In this document: piece after piece, positions 23,838 to 33,118 of the stretch | Numbering within the stretch: the stretch's first letter is position 1 | Layout: every line of letters starts with the position of its first letter | Assembly: GCF_003194385.1 (NCBI RefSeq) | Contig: NZ_LAPT01000030.1 | Coordinates: 1 to 33,127 of the forward strand | Length of the DNA stretch: 33,127 nt | From: Pokkaliibacter plantistimulans | GTDB taxonomy: Bacteria; Pseudomonadota; Gammaproteobacteria; Pseudomonadales; Balneatricaceae | Reading direction: 5' to 3' | Translations under genes and position numbers: made by a program | Notes under the pieces: generated by a model | Told to the model about the DNA's origin: nothing | The model's input: only the letters and a program-made list of their open reading frames with translations | Databases searched by the model: none

Positions 23838-24389
23838 TCAGTGGTGACTGCTGGGAATGGACACAGAACGCTGCTGTCCAGCCAGAGCCGCCAGCTCGTT
23901 CACAGACAGCACCTGCTCCATGCGTAACAGGGTGATGAAGTGGTCATCGAAGCGTGCCATGTCCTCAATGAATTCACCCCGAATACGATTACCGAAGGCC
24001 GGTGCCTGTCGCAGTGACGTCACCTCGATTTCCGTGACGGCACTGACAGCATCCACCAGGGCACCCAGCAAGTGGGTTTCGTCATCATCGATAATCTCGA
24101 TGATGACGATGCAGGTGCGCACACCCACCGCAATCTTGCCCTGACCAAAACGCTCGGCCAGATCAATGATGGGGACAACCGCGCCACGCAGGTTGATCAC
24201 GCCACGTACCAGACTGGGCATCATCGGCACATGGGTGATCTGATCAAACTCCAGAATCTCGCGGACATAACGGGTGGCAACAGCATACATTTCATTGCCT
24301 ACCCGAAAGGTCAGATACTGCCGCTGCTGGTCGTCTTTCTGCTGCCGGATCATCTGGTTGGCGGCTGCCACAGGGTTGGAAGTTGACAT
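23838..24389 (-). CDS. cheW: Coupling protein CheW (first copy)
   Basis: 183-residue CheW with about 20 extra N-terminal residues ([20 protein letters not shown]). The core shows [55 protein letters not shown] and [20 protein letters not shown]. It binds CheA and the receptor tips. GGGAG lies 8 bases before the ATG. It starts 3 bases after the poly-HAMP receptor stop, so the two are tightly cotranscribed. Confidence 0.95.
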   Translation of the reverse strand: MSTSNPVAAANQMIRQQKDDQQRQYLTFRVGNEMYAVATRYVREILEFDQITHVPMMPSLVRGVINLRGAVVPIIDLAERFGQGKIAVGVRTCIVIIEIIDDDETHLLGALVDAVSAVTEIEVTSLRQAPAFGNRIRGEFIEDMARFDDHFITLLRMEQVLSVNELAALAGQQRSVSIPSSHH

Positions 24390-24392
24390 GCT

Positions 24393-26351
24393 TCAGCTCC
24401 CGAAGCGGATAAAACCGCCCTCAAGCTCGCTGGCCATCTCGGTGGTACGTGTTGGCGTTGCACTTTTGATCAGTTGTTGCACGGCTGTCGAATGAGCGTT
24501 ACCGGTGTGCTCTTTGCCACTCAATTGGAAAAACTGCATCAGATGCTGCAACTGGGCGGACTGGCTGTTCATTTCTTCAGAAGTAGCTGCCAGCTCTTCG
24601 GATGCCGCGGCGTTCTGCTGGGTAATGTCGCTCAGTTGGGTCATCGCCGAGCTGATTTGCGATACACCGGAGCTTTGTTCTTCGGAAGCGGCGGCAATCT
24701 CCTGTACCAGATCAGAGGTTTTGTTGATGGAAGGCAGCATCTGGCCGAGGAGTTGCCCGGCACGCTCAGCCAGTGCGACGCTACTTTTCGCCACTTCGCC
24801 GATTTCCTGAGCGGCGACCTGACTGCGCTCCGCCAGTTTGCGTACTTCGGCGGCGACTACGGCAAAGCCTTTACCATGTTCACCGGCACGGGCGGCTTCG
24901 ATGGCCGCGTTCAGTGCCAGCAGGTTGGTCTGGTAGGCAATGTCATCGACGATGCCGATTTTGTCGGCAATGGTTTTCATTGCGCTGACCGTATCTTTCA
25001 CTGCCTGACCGCCCTCGCTGGCTTCAACGGACGCTTTGCCTGCCATGCTGTCGGTGACTTTGGCGTTCTCGGTGTTCTGTGCGATGGAAGCCGACATCTC
25101 TTCCATAGCCGCACTGGTTTGCTCTACCGACGCAGCCTGACTGGAGGCGGCCTGACTGAGGCTCTGTGCGGTACTGGAGATTTCTTCAGCGGCATTACCC
25201 AGTGCCACAGTAGACTGATGCACTTCACCAATGATTTCCGCCAGTTTGTCGACGGTCGCATTCAGTGACAGCTGCAGTTGATGCAGGTGGCCTTTGTAGC
25301 TGCCTTCCATCTGACGGGAAAGATCCCCTTCGGCCAGTGCCGCAATCACATTCATGGCCTCACTGACCGGCACGACAATGGCCTCCAGCGTATTGTTGAT
25401 GCCTTCGACGATACGGCGGAAGTCGCCACGGTGACGGCTGGCATCCGCACGGGTATCCAGCTCACCCTTCAGGGCCGCATCGCTGAGCATGCGGGTGTCA
25501 TCGATCAGTGCAACCACATTGGAACGCAGCTGCTCGATACTTTCGTTGATAAAGGCTTTTTTACCGGGGAAGCGCTCCAGCGGGGCGTTAAGATCCCCTT
25601 CGCTGAAGGATTTGATGCAGGCCATAGCCTTTTTCTTGACGCTGATATGGCCCGTCACCATGTCGTTGATACCACGGGCAATATCGGCATAGGCGCCTTT
25701 GAAACGCTCGGCATTGATGACGACATCAATATCGCCTTTGTCGTGCTCTTCAGACATATGGCGCATATCTGCCATGAGACTTTTGAGGTTTTGCCTCAAA
25801 CCCTCAATGTTGTCATTGATAAAGGTTTTCTTGCCGGGGAACTGCTCAAGCGGAGCGTCAAGATCACCCTCACCAATGGCTTTCACGCAGGCCATGGCCT
25901 TTTTCTTGACGTCGATATGGCTGGCTACCAGGGCATTGATACCATCTGTCAGCTCTCGATAGGCGCCGGGGTAGTTTCTGCTCAGCACCACATCGATATC
26001 ACCGGCGGCGTGCTCCTTGTTCATATTGCGCAGATCGCTGAACAGCTGGCTGAGGGTACCCGCCAGCTCCAGCTGATGGGAGTACAGCGAGCCGGATACG
26101 GCATGGCCATGCTGTCCCGCAGCAGAAATATCGCCACGGCTCAGTTGCAGCGTCAGTGCAGTGAGCTGCTCAGGGGAAGTGCCGAGATAGCTGCTGATGG
26201 CCTGTTTGAACAGCACGGCCTGTGCAATCACTAACAGCGCACCGATGACGGCGATGGGCGTCATGGCGGCACTGCTCTGAAGAGCCGCTAAAAGCAGGAT
26301 GGTAACAAGGGCGGTTGCGACCAGTGCCACAATACGATTGACCAGGCTCAT
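24393..26351 (-). CDS. Poly-HAMP methyl-accepting chemotaxis protein
   Basis: 652-residue receptor without a periplasmic sensor domain. Two close hydrophobic segments (about 7-25 and 31-48) anchor it. Residues 102-371 are three consecutive 90-residue modules, each with two HAMP-like units: GDID/GDID/GELD at 117, 206 and 296 and GDLD/GDLN/GDLS at 162, 252 and 342. Modules 1 and 2 are nearly identical ([16 protein letters not shown]). A further unit (SRGDIS, 71) precedes them, giving about seven HAMP-like units. The signalling hairpin follows, with tip [20 protein letters not shown]. The C-terminus is GGFIRFGS. With no external domain it probably senses an internal or membrane state. Its start overlaps the cheA stop (ATGA). 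Confidence 0.93.
   Translation of the reverse strand: MSLVNRIVALVATALVTILLLAALQSSAAMTPIAVIGALLVIAQAVLFKQAISSYLGTSPEQLTALTLQLSRGDISAAGQHGHAVSGSLYSHQLELAGTLSQLFSDLRNMNKEHAAGDIDVVLSRNYPGAYRELTDGINALVASHIDVKKKAMACVKAIGEGDLDAPLEQFPGKKTFINDNIEGLRQNLKSLMADMRHMSEEHDKGDIDVVINAERFKGAYADIARGINDMVTGHISVKKKAMACIKSFSEGDLNAPLERFPGKKAFINESIEQLRSNVVALIDDTRMLSDAALKGELDTRADASRHRGDFRRIVEGINNTLEAIVVPVSEAMNVIAALAEGDLSRQMEGSYKGHLHQLQLSLNATVDKLAEIIGEVHQSTVALGNAAEEISSTAQSLSQAASSQAASVEQTSAAMEEMSASIAQNTENAKVTDSMAGKASVEASEGGQAVKDTVSAMKTIADKIGIVDDIAYQTNLLALNAAIEAARAGEHGKGFAVVAAEVRKLAERSQVAAQEIGEVAKSSVALAERAGQLLGQMLPSINKTSDLVQEIAAASEEQSSGVSQISSAMTQLSDITQQNAAASEELAATSEEMNSQSAQLQHLMQFFQLSGKEHTGNAHSTAVQQLIKSATPTRTTEMASELEGGFIRFGS
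25239..26048 (-). repeat. Three in-frame 270-base HAMP modules inside receptor gene
   Basis: Module 1 is 25779-26048, module 2 is 25509-25778 and module 3 is 25239-25508, each exactly 270 bases (90 codons). The stretch encoding KKKAMAC recurs 270 bases apart. Modules 1 and 2 are alike at DNA level over long runs; module 3 has diverged. Confidence 0.85.
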
Positions 26352-28597
26352 TGGGCGTTACTCCTCAAATGGTTCACTTGGTTCAGTTGACTGGATGCAA
26401 GTCCAGCTCGGTTGTCGTTGTGAGTGACCTGTGCTAGCAGGCCAGGGATATCGAGAATCAGGGCAACAGCGCCACTGCCCAGAATGGTGAAGCCGCTGAG
26501 GGCTGGCACCTGAGCAAAGACCTTGCCCAGAGGTTTGATGACGGTCTGAAATTCGCCCAGCAGCTGGTCAACCACCAGCCCGGCGCGGATTCCGGCATAA
26601 CGAACGACGACGACGTTTTCACGACGGGGAGGCGTACTGTCATCCGCGAACAGCTGACGCAGACGGATAAACGGCAGTACATCGCCACGCAGATCGAGAA
26701 ATTCCTGATTTTCCAGGCCTTTGCCCGGCAGCTCGATGCACTCTTCCACCATATCCAGCGGCACGACATAGCTGGCCTGCCCGACACTGATAAGGAAGCC
26801 GTCGATAATGGCCAGTGTCAGCGGCAGGCGAATACGTACGCAGGTGCCCTGGCCCAGCTTGCTGTCCAGCTCCACCGTGCCACGCAGGGCAGTGATGTTG
26901 CGTTTGACCACATCCATACCGACACCGCGGCCGGACAGGTTGCTGATCTGATCGGCGGTGGAGAAACCGGGCTCAAAAATCAGATTGAAGATTTCCTTGT
27001 CAGACAGCGGTTGACCTTCTGAGGCCAGTCCGCGCTGCACAGCCTTGGCCATGATTTTCTGCGGGTTGAGGCCGCCGCCGTCGTCGGACACTTCGATGAC
27101 GATGCCACCGGCTTCGTGATAGGCGTTCAGCCGCACCACACCTTGTGCAGACTTACCGTTGGCCAGCCGCTGTTCAGCAGGCTCGATACCATGGTCCATG
27201 GCGTTGCGGACCAGATGGGTGAGGGGGTCACCGATCTTTTCGACCACGGTTTTATCCAGTTCGGTTTCGCCACCGCTGACCTGCAGCACGATGTCTTTGC
27301 CCAGCTCTTTGGACACATCGCGCACCACACGCTGGAAGCGGTTAAAGGTGGCACCAATCTGCACCATGCGCAGGGTCAGCGCCGAATCACGCACTTCTTC
27401 CACTAACCGCGACAAGGTTTCGGCCGACTCATTCATTTCCAGCATGCCGCTACGCTGGGCCAGCATGCGGGTGTTGGCACCGGCAATGATCAGCTCGCCG
27501 ACCAGATTGATCAGCTGGTCGAGCTTGGCCGCATCGACTCGAATCAGGTTGGAGTCGCCACCACCACGCTGGGCTTCCTTACCGGCTTTGGCTGCTTTGG
27601 CGTTATCGGTGGTAGCCACACTGGCGGGTGATGTGTTGCCCGCCGCCAGTGTGGGGAAGTCGCTTTTGGCATCGTCACTGCCGAAGGTGCTCATGGAAGT
27701 AGTGTCACTTTCTGCGACGACGGCCGGTGTCTGCAGCTGCAGCCATTCCGCTTCGGTCAGTGAACCGCAACGTAACAGCCGCTGCAGCTGCTCATCACCT
27801 TCGTCCTGTCGCAGTTGCAACAGGCTGGCAAAGGCGGTCAGCGGGGAGTGGGGCGGGATGATCTCGATGCTGCTTTCATCGCGGACAAATTCAAAGGTGC
27901 CATCGATCGTGGCCTGATCGGCATCCGATACAAAGGCCAGTTCCAGCCCGATATAGCAGGCTTCCGGGTCCAGCTTGTCCAGCGCGGGCAGGTGCTCAAG
28001 CACCGGCTCGACATGGGCAACAGTGCCGAAGGTGGCCATATAACGCAGGAAGGAGGTAGGGTCCATGCCGCTGCGCAGGGTGTCGGCACCAAAACGCAGT
28101 GACAGGTGCCAGTGATGGCTTGCCGTTTCGCCGCTGGCGGTGCGTGCCTCTGTGTGGTCTGACTCGGCTGCCTGCGGTGCCGTGGCTGCTGTCGGAGCCT
28201 CCTCCAGGTAGCGCTTCAGACAGGTGATCAGCTCAGCGTCGGTGGCGCGGGTTTCCACCGACACATCGGCCAGATCATGGCCGTCTGCCAGCCAGTCGAT
28301 CAGCCCGCCGAGGTGATCACCCACCTGCAACATCAGAGCAATCAGCTCGCTGTCGAACCGCACCTCACCGGCACGTACCCGATCGAGCACACTTTCAGCG
28401 ACGTGAGTAAACGCCACAATGGCGTCGTAGCCGAACAGGCCGGAAGAGCCTTTGATGGTGTGGGCGGCGCGGAAAATGGCATTGATCAGCTCAGGATCAT
28501 CCGGAGACTGCTCGATTTGCAGCAGCGCATCTTCCATCTGCTGCAGGAGTTCACGGCTTTCGGCGAGGAAGGTGCCGATGATGCTGTCGAGATTCAT
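26348..28597 (-). CDS. cheA: Chemotaxis histidine kinase CheA
   Basis: 749-residue CheA. An N-terminal Hpt domain has phospho-His46 ([16 protein letters not shown]). Residues about 163-245 form a response-regulator-docking region ([38 protein letters not shown]). A Ser/Thr/Ala-rich linker leads to the dimerisation helices ([20 protein letters not shown]) and the ATPase domain: N box [13 protein letters not shown]1 VSDDGGGLN, the F box region FEPGFSTA and G2 [10 protein letters not shown]. The C-terminal regulatory CheW-like domain has [20 protein letters not shown]. All catalytic motifs are intact. The gene overlaps the STAS gene upstream and the receptor gene downstream by ATGA at both ends. 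Confidence 0.97.
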   Translation of the reverse strand: MNLDSIIGTFLAESRELLQQMEDALLQIEQSPDDPELINAIFRAAHTIKGSSGLFGYDAIVAFTHVAESVLDRVRAGEVRFDSELIALMLQVGDHLGGLIDWLADGHDLADVSVETRATDAELITCLKRYLEEAPTAATAPQAAESDHTEARTASGETASHHWHLSLRFGADTLRSGMDPTSFLRYMATFGTVAHVEPVLEHLPALDKLDPEACYIGLELAFVSDADQATIDGTFEFVRDESSIEIIPPHSPLTAFASLLQLRQDEGDEQLQRLLRCGSLTEAEWLQLQTPAVVAESDTTSMSTFGSDDAKSDFPTLAAGNTSPASVATTDNAKAAKAGKEAQRGGGDSNLIRVDAAKLDQLINLVGELIIAGANTRMLAQRSGMLEMNESAETLSRLVEEVRDSALTLRMVQIGATFNRFQRVVRDVSKELGKDIVLQVSGGETELDKTVVEKIGDPLTHLVRNAMDHGIEPAEQRLANGKSAQGVVRLNAYHEAGGIVIEVSDDGGGLNPQKIMAKAVQRGLASEGQPLSDKEIFNLIFEPGFSTADQISNLSGRGVGMDVVKRNITALRGTVELDSKLGQGTCVRIRLPLTLAIIDGFLISVGQASYVVPLDMVEECIELPGKGLENQEFLDLRGDVLPFIRLRQLFADDSTPPRRENVVVVRYAGIRAGLVVDQLLGEFQTVIKPLGKVFAQVPALSGFTILGSGAVALILDIPGLLAQVTHNDNRAGLASSQLNQVNHLRSNAQ

Positions 28598-28902
28598 CAG
28601 TGCAGCCCTCCGAAGGGCAGCTGCCCGTTCAGCCCCAGCATCTGTACGACGTCCGTCACGGCAGCAGTCGCTCCTTCAATGCTGAAGCGGATGTTCTGGC
28701 GTTGGGCTTCCTGGCTTACGGCCAGCAGCAACTGTAGCCCGGCACAGTCGAACTCTTCAATCTGGCTCAGGTTGAGGTGCAACTCCAGAGCACCTTGCAG
28801 CGCGCCAACCAGTTGCAGTTTGGTATCTGCGGCGGTGTAGATGGTCAATGCGCTGTCGAGAGTCAGTTCCCGATGACCGTCTTGGGTAGTGATGTCGCTC
28901 AT
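28597..28902 (-). CDS. STAS-domain protein of chemosensory operon
   Basis: 101-residue single STAS domain like SpoIIAA/MlaB-type proteins. The strand-loop-helix core is LELHLNLSQIEEFDCAGLQL then LLAVSQEAQR. The phosphorylated serine of SpoIIAA (DSSG) is replaced here by FDCAG, with cysteine at that place, so classic partner-switch phosphorylation seems excluded. Such small STAS genes are found just before cheA in several chemosensory clusters; their role is poorly known. It overlaps cheA by ATGA and follows cheY by 16 bases. Confidence 0.85.
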   Translation of the reverse strand: MSDITTQDGHRELTLDSALTIYTAADTKLQLVGALQGALELHLNLSQIEEFDCAGLQLLLAVSQEAQRQNIRFSIEGATAAVTDVVQMLGLNGQLPFGGLH

Positions 28903-28918
28903 GACGGACCTCTGCTAC

Positions 28919-29287
28919 TCAGGGAAGAATCAGTTTGGATACAGCCGTCAGCATTTGCGCAGGCTGGAAGGGTTTCACCACCCACGCCTTGGCACCGGCG
29001 GCCTGACCTTCGGCCTTTTTGGCGTCGCCAGCTTCGGTGGTCAGCATGATCACCGGGGTGAACTTGTAGGCAGGCAGCTGCTTGACGTTCTTAAGAAAGG
29101 TGATGCCATCCATCACCGGCATGTTGACGTCACTGATGATCAGATGAACCTTGCGGCCATCGAGTTTGCGCAAGGCATCTTTGCCATCGACACCCTCGAT
29201 AACGTCATATCCGGCATTCTTCAGAGTCATACCCACCACCTGACGGATAGAGGCGGAGTCATCAACGATAAGAATGGTTTTAGCCAT
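28919..29287 (-). CDS. cheY: Chemotaxis response regulator CheY
   Basis: 122-residue single receiver domain. The acid pair D9-D10 (ILIVDDSASIRQ), phospho-acceptor D53 (HLIISDVNMPVMDG), the switch threonine in VIMLTTEAGD and lysine in AWVVKPFQP are all present. It is phosphorylated by CheA and passes the signal to the flagellar motor or another output. It starts 9 bases after the stop of the CheZ-like receptor gene, so these two are made together. Confidence 0.95.
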   Translation of the reverse strand: MAKTILIVDDSASIRQVVGMTLKNAGYDVIEGVDGKDALRKLDGRKVHLIISDVNMPVMDGITFLKNVKQLPAYKFTPVIMLTTEAGDAKKAEGQAAGAKAWVVKPFQPAQMLTAVSKLILP

Positions 29288-29296
29288 GGTGCTTCC

Positions 29297-30466
29297 TCAG
29301 AAGAAGGTAATGTCATCACTGGCCTTGCTTTTCTTGCTGCTCTTGCCTGAGCGGCCGCCGTGATGAATTTCATGCTGTTCGGGGGTGGTGTAGGTGTGCG
29401 AAAGCTCTTCCATCCAGCTGCGGGCATCGACCTGCACGGCGTTCTTCTCGCTCAGGTGGTCTTTGAGCTTTTCGATGTCCTGACGCACATGGGTCAGGAT
29501 CTGGCTGACGCGATCCTGAAACTGCAGGGCGATAACCACATCGGCAATTTCCTCACCCAGTACCGAGTTTTCTGCCTGCAGGGCGTTACTGTGTTCGACC
29601 AGACGATTGGCGCCTTCACTGAACTCGTTGATCACCTGGTGAATGATCTGACTGGCGTTCTCCAGCGTGCGGGAATCTTTAGAGGCGTGTTCGCTGGAGA
29701 CGGCGAGCGTACGTTCGATGGCGCTGCTGACGGTTTCGATGACTTCGCCGATACGCTGGCCGGTGGTTTCTGACATGGTGGACAGTTTGCGTACTTCATC
29801 AGCGACCACGGCAAAGCCACGACCGGCTTCGCCTGCACGAGCGGCTTCAATAGCGGCGTTCAGTGCCAGCAGGTTGGTTTGCTTGGCAACATCGCCCACT
29901 TCCTTGGCCATGGTGCGTAACTGGCCGGTATAACTGCTGAGCTTCTCGACTTCAGCCAGCAGCGACTCCTTGCTCGACAGGGCCTGACGCAGCTGGCCGA
30001 GAATATCTTCTAATTCGGATTCGCTGTGCGATAGCAAGTTGATCAGGCTGTGGCTGTCAGCCTGACCATCACTGCTCACCGCGGCATTGAGGCGCCCGGC
30101 CATCTGACAGAAGCGGTCGCTGATGGATTCAATGGAAGACTGGGTATGGCTGCGGGCCACTTCGATGTTCTTTGCCCAGATCGGCGCAATGGAGGTGCAG
30201 AGTTCGGGCAGCCCTTTGACCAGCTCGGAGCTGGTACGGCTTGCACCGGCCTGTTCACCCTGCTGATACGCCTCCTGCAGGGCCTGGCTGTGGCTGTTGC
30301 TTTGGCTGCGCAGCCAGAGCCACAGAATCAGTGCAGGGAGGAGGGCGGAAATAACCCAATAGATGGAAGGAAAACTGGTCGCTAACCCGATTAGCACTGC
30401 ACTTACAAGGCAAATCAGCACTACCGGCAGCCAAGGCGTACTCTGAGTAGGTGTAGGATTCGTCAC
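29297..30466 (-). CDS. Short MCP-like protein with CheZ-like C-terminal motif
   Basis: 389 residues, first gene of the operon. Two hydrophobic segments (about 12-30 and 34-52) with almost no loop anchor it; a helical region follows. The receptor signalling tip is at about 188-230 ([35 protein letters not shown]). Past the tip a helix reads [20 protein letters not shown] (312-331). It aligns with the CheZ active-site helix FQDLTGQVI, keeping the D and Q (D318, Q322) that match E. coli D143 and Q147. The C-terminus, SDDITFF, resembles the acidic-hydrophobic CheY-binding tail of CheZ. It lacks a sensor domain and HAMP. The start is GTG (GTGACG), with GGAG 8 bases upstream. Phosphatase activity is inference. 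Confidence 0.85.
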   Translation of the reverse strand: MTNPTPTQSTPWLPVVLICLVSAVLIGLATSFPSIYWVISALLPALILWLWLRSQSNSHSQALQEAYQQGEQAGASRTSSELVKGLPELCTSIAPIWAKNIEVARSHTQSSIESISDRFCQMAGRLNAAVSSDGQADSHSLINLLSHSESELEDILGQLRQALSSKESLLAEVEKLSSYTGQLRTMAKEVGDVAKQTNLLALNAAIEAARAGEAGRGFAVVADEVRKLSTMSETTGQRIGEVIETVSSAIERTLAVSSEHASKDSRTLENASQIIHQVINEFSEGANRLVEHSNALQAENSVLGEEIADVVIALQFQDRVSQILTHVRQDIEKLKDHLSEKNAVQVDARSWMEELSHTYTTPEQHEIHHGGRSGKSSKKSKASDDITFF

Positions 30467-30698
30467 TTTCGCGCTCCATCTGAGATGACGCTACAGCGAG
30501 GAGAGTGCTGCAGCGGATAGTCACATGATGGAATAAATGTGCAAACTGTCACATAGTGTGTTTCTGACATTTAAGTCAGGAATGTCTGGAAGTGTTGGTA
30601 GGAATTTCCCTACCTGAGAGGGATGTTACTGGCTGCCTGAGTCAGCAGCGGGAGATTGAGAAATAACCTGCCTGATTCCGGCTGGGGTTGAATTGACG
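30467..30698. promoter_or_regulatory. Leader of the chemosensory operon
   Basis: 232 bases before the first chemosensory gene, with two short dyads: CTGAC-N6-GTCAG (30564-30579) and GGTAGG-N6-CCTACC (30597-30614). On the minus strand TTGCAC and GACTAT about 16 bases apart could be a sigma-70 pair close to the gene. I saw no convincing sigma-28 or sigma-54 site. At the far end GGTTGA/TCAACC (30686-30708) encloses TGACGTCA and overlaps the stop of the response regulator gene. Confidence 0.4.
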
Positions 30699-31328
30699 TC
30701 AGTCAACCAAGCCGTTAGCCAGAGCGTATTTAACAATGTCAGCGTTAGAGCTAAAGCTCATCTTTTCCATCAGCCGCGTCTTGTGCGTGCTGACGGTCTT
30801 GTTGCTGATAATCAGTTCTTCGGCGATCTGATTGACACTTAACCCTTTGGCCAGCATCCGCAGAATCTGAAACTCACGGTCCGTCAGCTGGCTGGTGCCT
30901 GACTCCTGCGGCACGCTGTTGGCAAACGCCAGCTGCTCTGCAATACGCGGGTCCAGATAGCGACCGCCACTGGCCACCTTGTGAATCGCCGCAAGTAAGG
31001 TTTCCGGGTTGTGGTCTTTGGTCAGATAGCCACTGGCTCCGGCCCGCAGTGCCCGCTGGGCGATCTGCGCCTCGTTGTGCATGCTCAGTACCAGTATGGG
31101 GAGTTTCGGTACCTTGCCGTGGACACGGGTAATCAGATCCTCACCGCTCAGCCCCGGCATGCTCATGTCCAGCAGTAACAGGTCAAACTGGCTACTGCGC
31201 AGATGCTCGATCACCTGAGCGCCATTTTCTGCTTCTTCAATCACCCGGAGGGCGGGATCAAACTCGATCAGCTGCCGCAGGCCGCTGCGCATGATGGCAT
31301 GATCATCGGCGATGAGGAGACGAATCAT
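30699..31328 (-). CDS. NarL/FixJ-family response regulator
   Basis: 209-residue two-domain regulator. The receiver (1-120) has D8-D9 (LLIADDHAIMR), phospho-acceptor D54 (DLLLLDMSMPGLSG) and lysine in GYLTKDHNPE. The LuxR-type helix-turn-helix (about 145-205) reads LTDREFQILRMLAKGLSVNQ then IAEELIISNKTVSTHKTRLM. Its size and motifs resemble UvrY/NarL types. The ATG overlaps the stop of the kinase gene (ATGA), so the two form a cognate pair. Targets are unknown. Confidence 0.95.
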   Translation of the reverse strand: MIRLLIADDHAIMRSGLRQLIEFDPALRVIEEAENGAQVIEHLRSSQFDLLLLDMSMPGLSGEDLITRVHGKVPKLPILVLSMHNEAQIAQRALRAGASGYLTKDHNPETLLAAIHKVASGGRYLDPRIAEQLAFANSVPQESGTSQLTDREFQILRMLAKGLSVNQIAEELIISNKTVSTHKTRLMEKMSFSSNADIVKYALANGLVD

Positions 31329-32788
31329 TGAAGTTCCTTGTTTTCCGTGGCGGGGAAGGTCGCCTGAATGGTCGTGCCCTGACCGGGGTGGCTGAAGATC
31401 ACCACTTCACCGCCCAGGCAGATGCCACGCTCGCGCATACCCGCCAGTCCCAGAGAGTTTTTACCTACGCTGTCAGGTTTGAAGCCGACCCCGTTATCCG
31501 TGATATCAAGCCTATATTGATCGTCGAGACGTTCAAGACTCACCACTGCACGGCTTGCGCCAGAATGACGAGCAATGTTGGTCAACGCCTCCTGCACAAT
31601 GCGAAAGGCGGTGGTAGCCAGATTGTCATCCAGCTTTGGCTCGCCGCTGTGGGCGACAAACTCACAGAGGATATGCGGATGGTGGCTGCGGAAATCATTG
31701 ATCAGCCATTCAAGGGCCGGGTACAGGCCCATGTTGAGCACGGTAGGGCGCAGGTTGGTCGTCACTGAGCGCACCACCTGAATGGTACGGTCACAAATCT
31801 CCATCAGTTGTTCAACGTGCCCGTTCAGCCCCGGATTCTGCTCGCCATAGCGCAGGCGCATCATGGAAATCCCCATGCGCAGGGCAGTGAGGTGCTGGCC
31901 CAGCTCATCGTGTATCTCGCTGGCGATCAGTTTGCGTTCTTCCTCACGGGCGCTTTCACGTCTGCGGGTCAGCTCGCGCAGTTGTCGGTTACTTTCCGCC
32001 AGACGGCGTTCGGCCTTGCGGATATCGGTGATGTCACGAGCGAGAGAAATCACATTGGTCACATCGCCGCTGGTATTACGCTCCGGCACCATCTGCACCA
32101 GATAATGCGACTGCTGTTCAACGGGGCCATCAATGCCACGAATCAGCTCTTCTTCTACCGCTTCACCGCTGTCGGCGACCTGCCTGACCATGTCAGCCAT
32201 GATGTCGACCTGCGAGTTCTCGCCGAAAGCTTCCCACGCCGGGCGCCCACGCACCTCCACCAGAGGCAGCCGGCACAGGGCTTCAAGCGCTGGGTTGGCA
32301 TAGATCAGGCGAAAATCCGGGGTAAAGCGGCCAATGGCGTCGGGGATGTTTTCTATCATGATGCGCAGCTGGCGCTCATTGCGTAGCAGAGTGTCGGCCA
32401 TGCGCCGCTGCTCACTGAGATCGTGAATCAGCGCCAGTACGTAGTATTTGCGGCCGTACTGGAAATGCTTGAACTGCATGGAGACGTAATGCTGCGGGCT
32501 ACCCTGATGGCTGCTGAGTTCCAGCGTCAGAATGCGGTGCGACTCGATGGCTTCCAGCAACGAGACTTCGTGATTGACGATATGCGGTGTCAGCAGACTT
32601 TCCAGATTGTGGCCAAGCAGCCGACTGCAGGACAGGCCCAGCAAGGTGCAGGCCGCTTCGTTCAGATAGCGCACACAGTGATCGGCATCAAGCAGCGCCA
32701 CGCCATCGGCGGTACTGTTGAGGGCATAACTGAGCAGATATGCCAGCTCGGGTTCATTGTTGAAGGGCAGTTCTTCCAGTTCGTCCAT
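31325..32788 (-). CDS. PAS-domain sensor histidine kinase (NarL-partner type)
   Basis: 487-residue kinase with no membrane segment, so probably cytosolic. Two PAS domains (about 15-125: LNSTADGVALLDADHCVRYL; about 140-258: IENIPDAIGRFTPDFRLIYA) precede a coiled coil, the HisKA_3 dimer-phosphoacceptor region with H293 (IASEIHDELGQHLTALRMGI) and the ATPase domain (VQEALTNIARHSGASRAVVS, ITDNGVGF, LGLAGMRERGICLGG). I chose ATG 32788 with AGGA 6 bases upstream; a GTG at 32815 lacks a site. It is cotranscribed with the response regulator. No cofactor ligand (such as a heme-binding histidine motif) could be assigned to the PAS domains. Confidence 0.93.
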   Translation of the reverse strand: MDELEELPFNNEPELAYLLSYALNSTADGVALLDADHCVRYLNEAACTLLGLSCSRLLGHNLESLLTPHIVNHEVSLLEAIESHRILTLELSSHQGSPQHYVSMQFKHFQYGRKYYVLALIHDLSEQRRMADTLLRNERQLRIMIENIPDAIGRFTPDFRLIYANPALEALCRLPLVEVRGRPAWEAFGENSQVDIMADMVRQVADSGEAVEEELIRGIDGPVEQQSHYLVQMVPERNTSGDVTNVISLARDITDIRKAERRLAESNRQLRELTRRRESAREEERKLIASEIHDELGQHLTALRMGISMMRLRYGEQNPGLNGHVEQLMEICDRTIQVVRSVTTNLRPTVLNMGLYPALEWLINDFRSHHPHILCEFVAHSGEPKLDDNLATTAFRIVQEALTNIARHSGASRAVVSLERLDDQYRLDITDNGVGFKPDSVGKNSLGLAGMRERGICLGGEVVIFSHPGQGTTIQATFPATENKELQ

Positions 32789-32974
32789 GTCGCGTCCTGC
32801 ATGGTTATGTTGCACGGCAACCAGTCAGGTAAGTGTAGACAGTAATCTGCAGAAGAGCCTGTGAACAAGCTATGTTATGTTTTCTCACCCCTCATGAGAT
32901 CGGATTACAGGGGCTTGGTGACTCTCACTGATATCGCCCTTCGGGTGCCGATATAACGTGGAGTGGTCGAAAAG

Positions 32975-33118
32975 GAGTTTCAACGTGCAAAGGTTAAAGA
33001 GTTTCAACGTGCAAAGGTTAAAGAGTTTCAACGTGCAAAGGTTAAAGAGTTTCAACGTGCAAAGGTTAAAGAGTTTCAACGTGAAAAGTTTAAAGAGCTT
33101 CAACGTGAAAAGTTTAAA
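32975..33118. repeat. 24-base tandem repeat, six copies
   Basis: Six head-to-tail units of exactly 24 bases start at 32975, 32999, 33023, 33047, 33071 and 33095. Copies 1-4 are identical; copies 5 and 6 share AAAAGTTTAAA in place of CAAAGGTTAAA, and copy 6 has one more change. The plus strand is open through all copies in two frames, giving octapeptides EFQRAKVK or SFNVQRLK. The first frame continues past the window end and could start at GTG 32963. The repeat is more AT-rich than its surroundings. There are no spacers, so it is not CRISPR. It lies upstream of the divergent kinase gene. Confidence 0.93.

Noticed and set aside
25278-26234. 318-codon plus-strand frame opposite the poly-HAMP receptor
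   Set aside because: It is antisense to an intact receptor with clear motifs and only mirrors its repeats.
32975-33118. CRISPR array
   Set aside because: The units are directly adjacent with no spacers and no cas genes are present.
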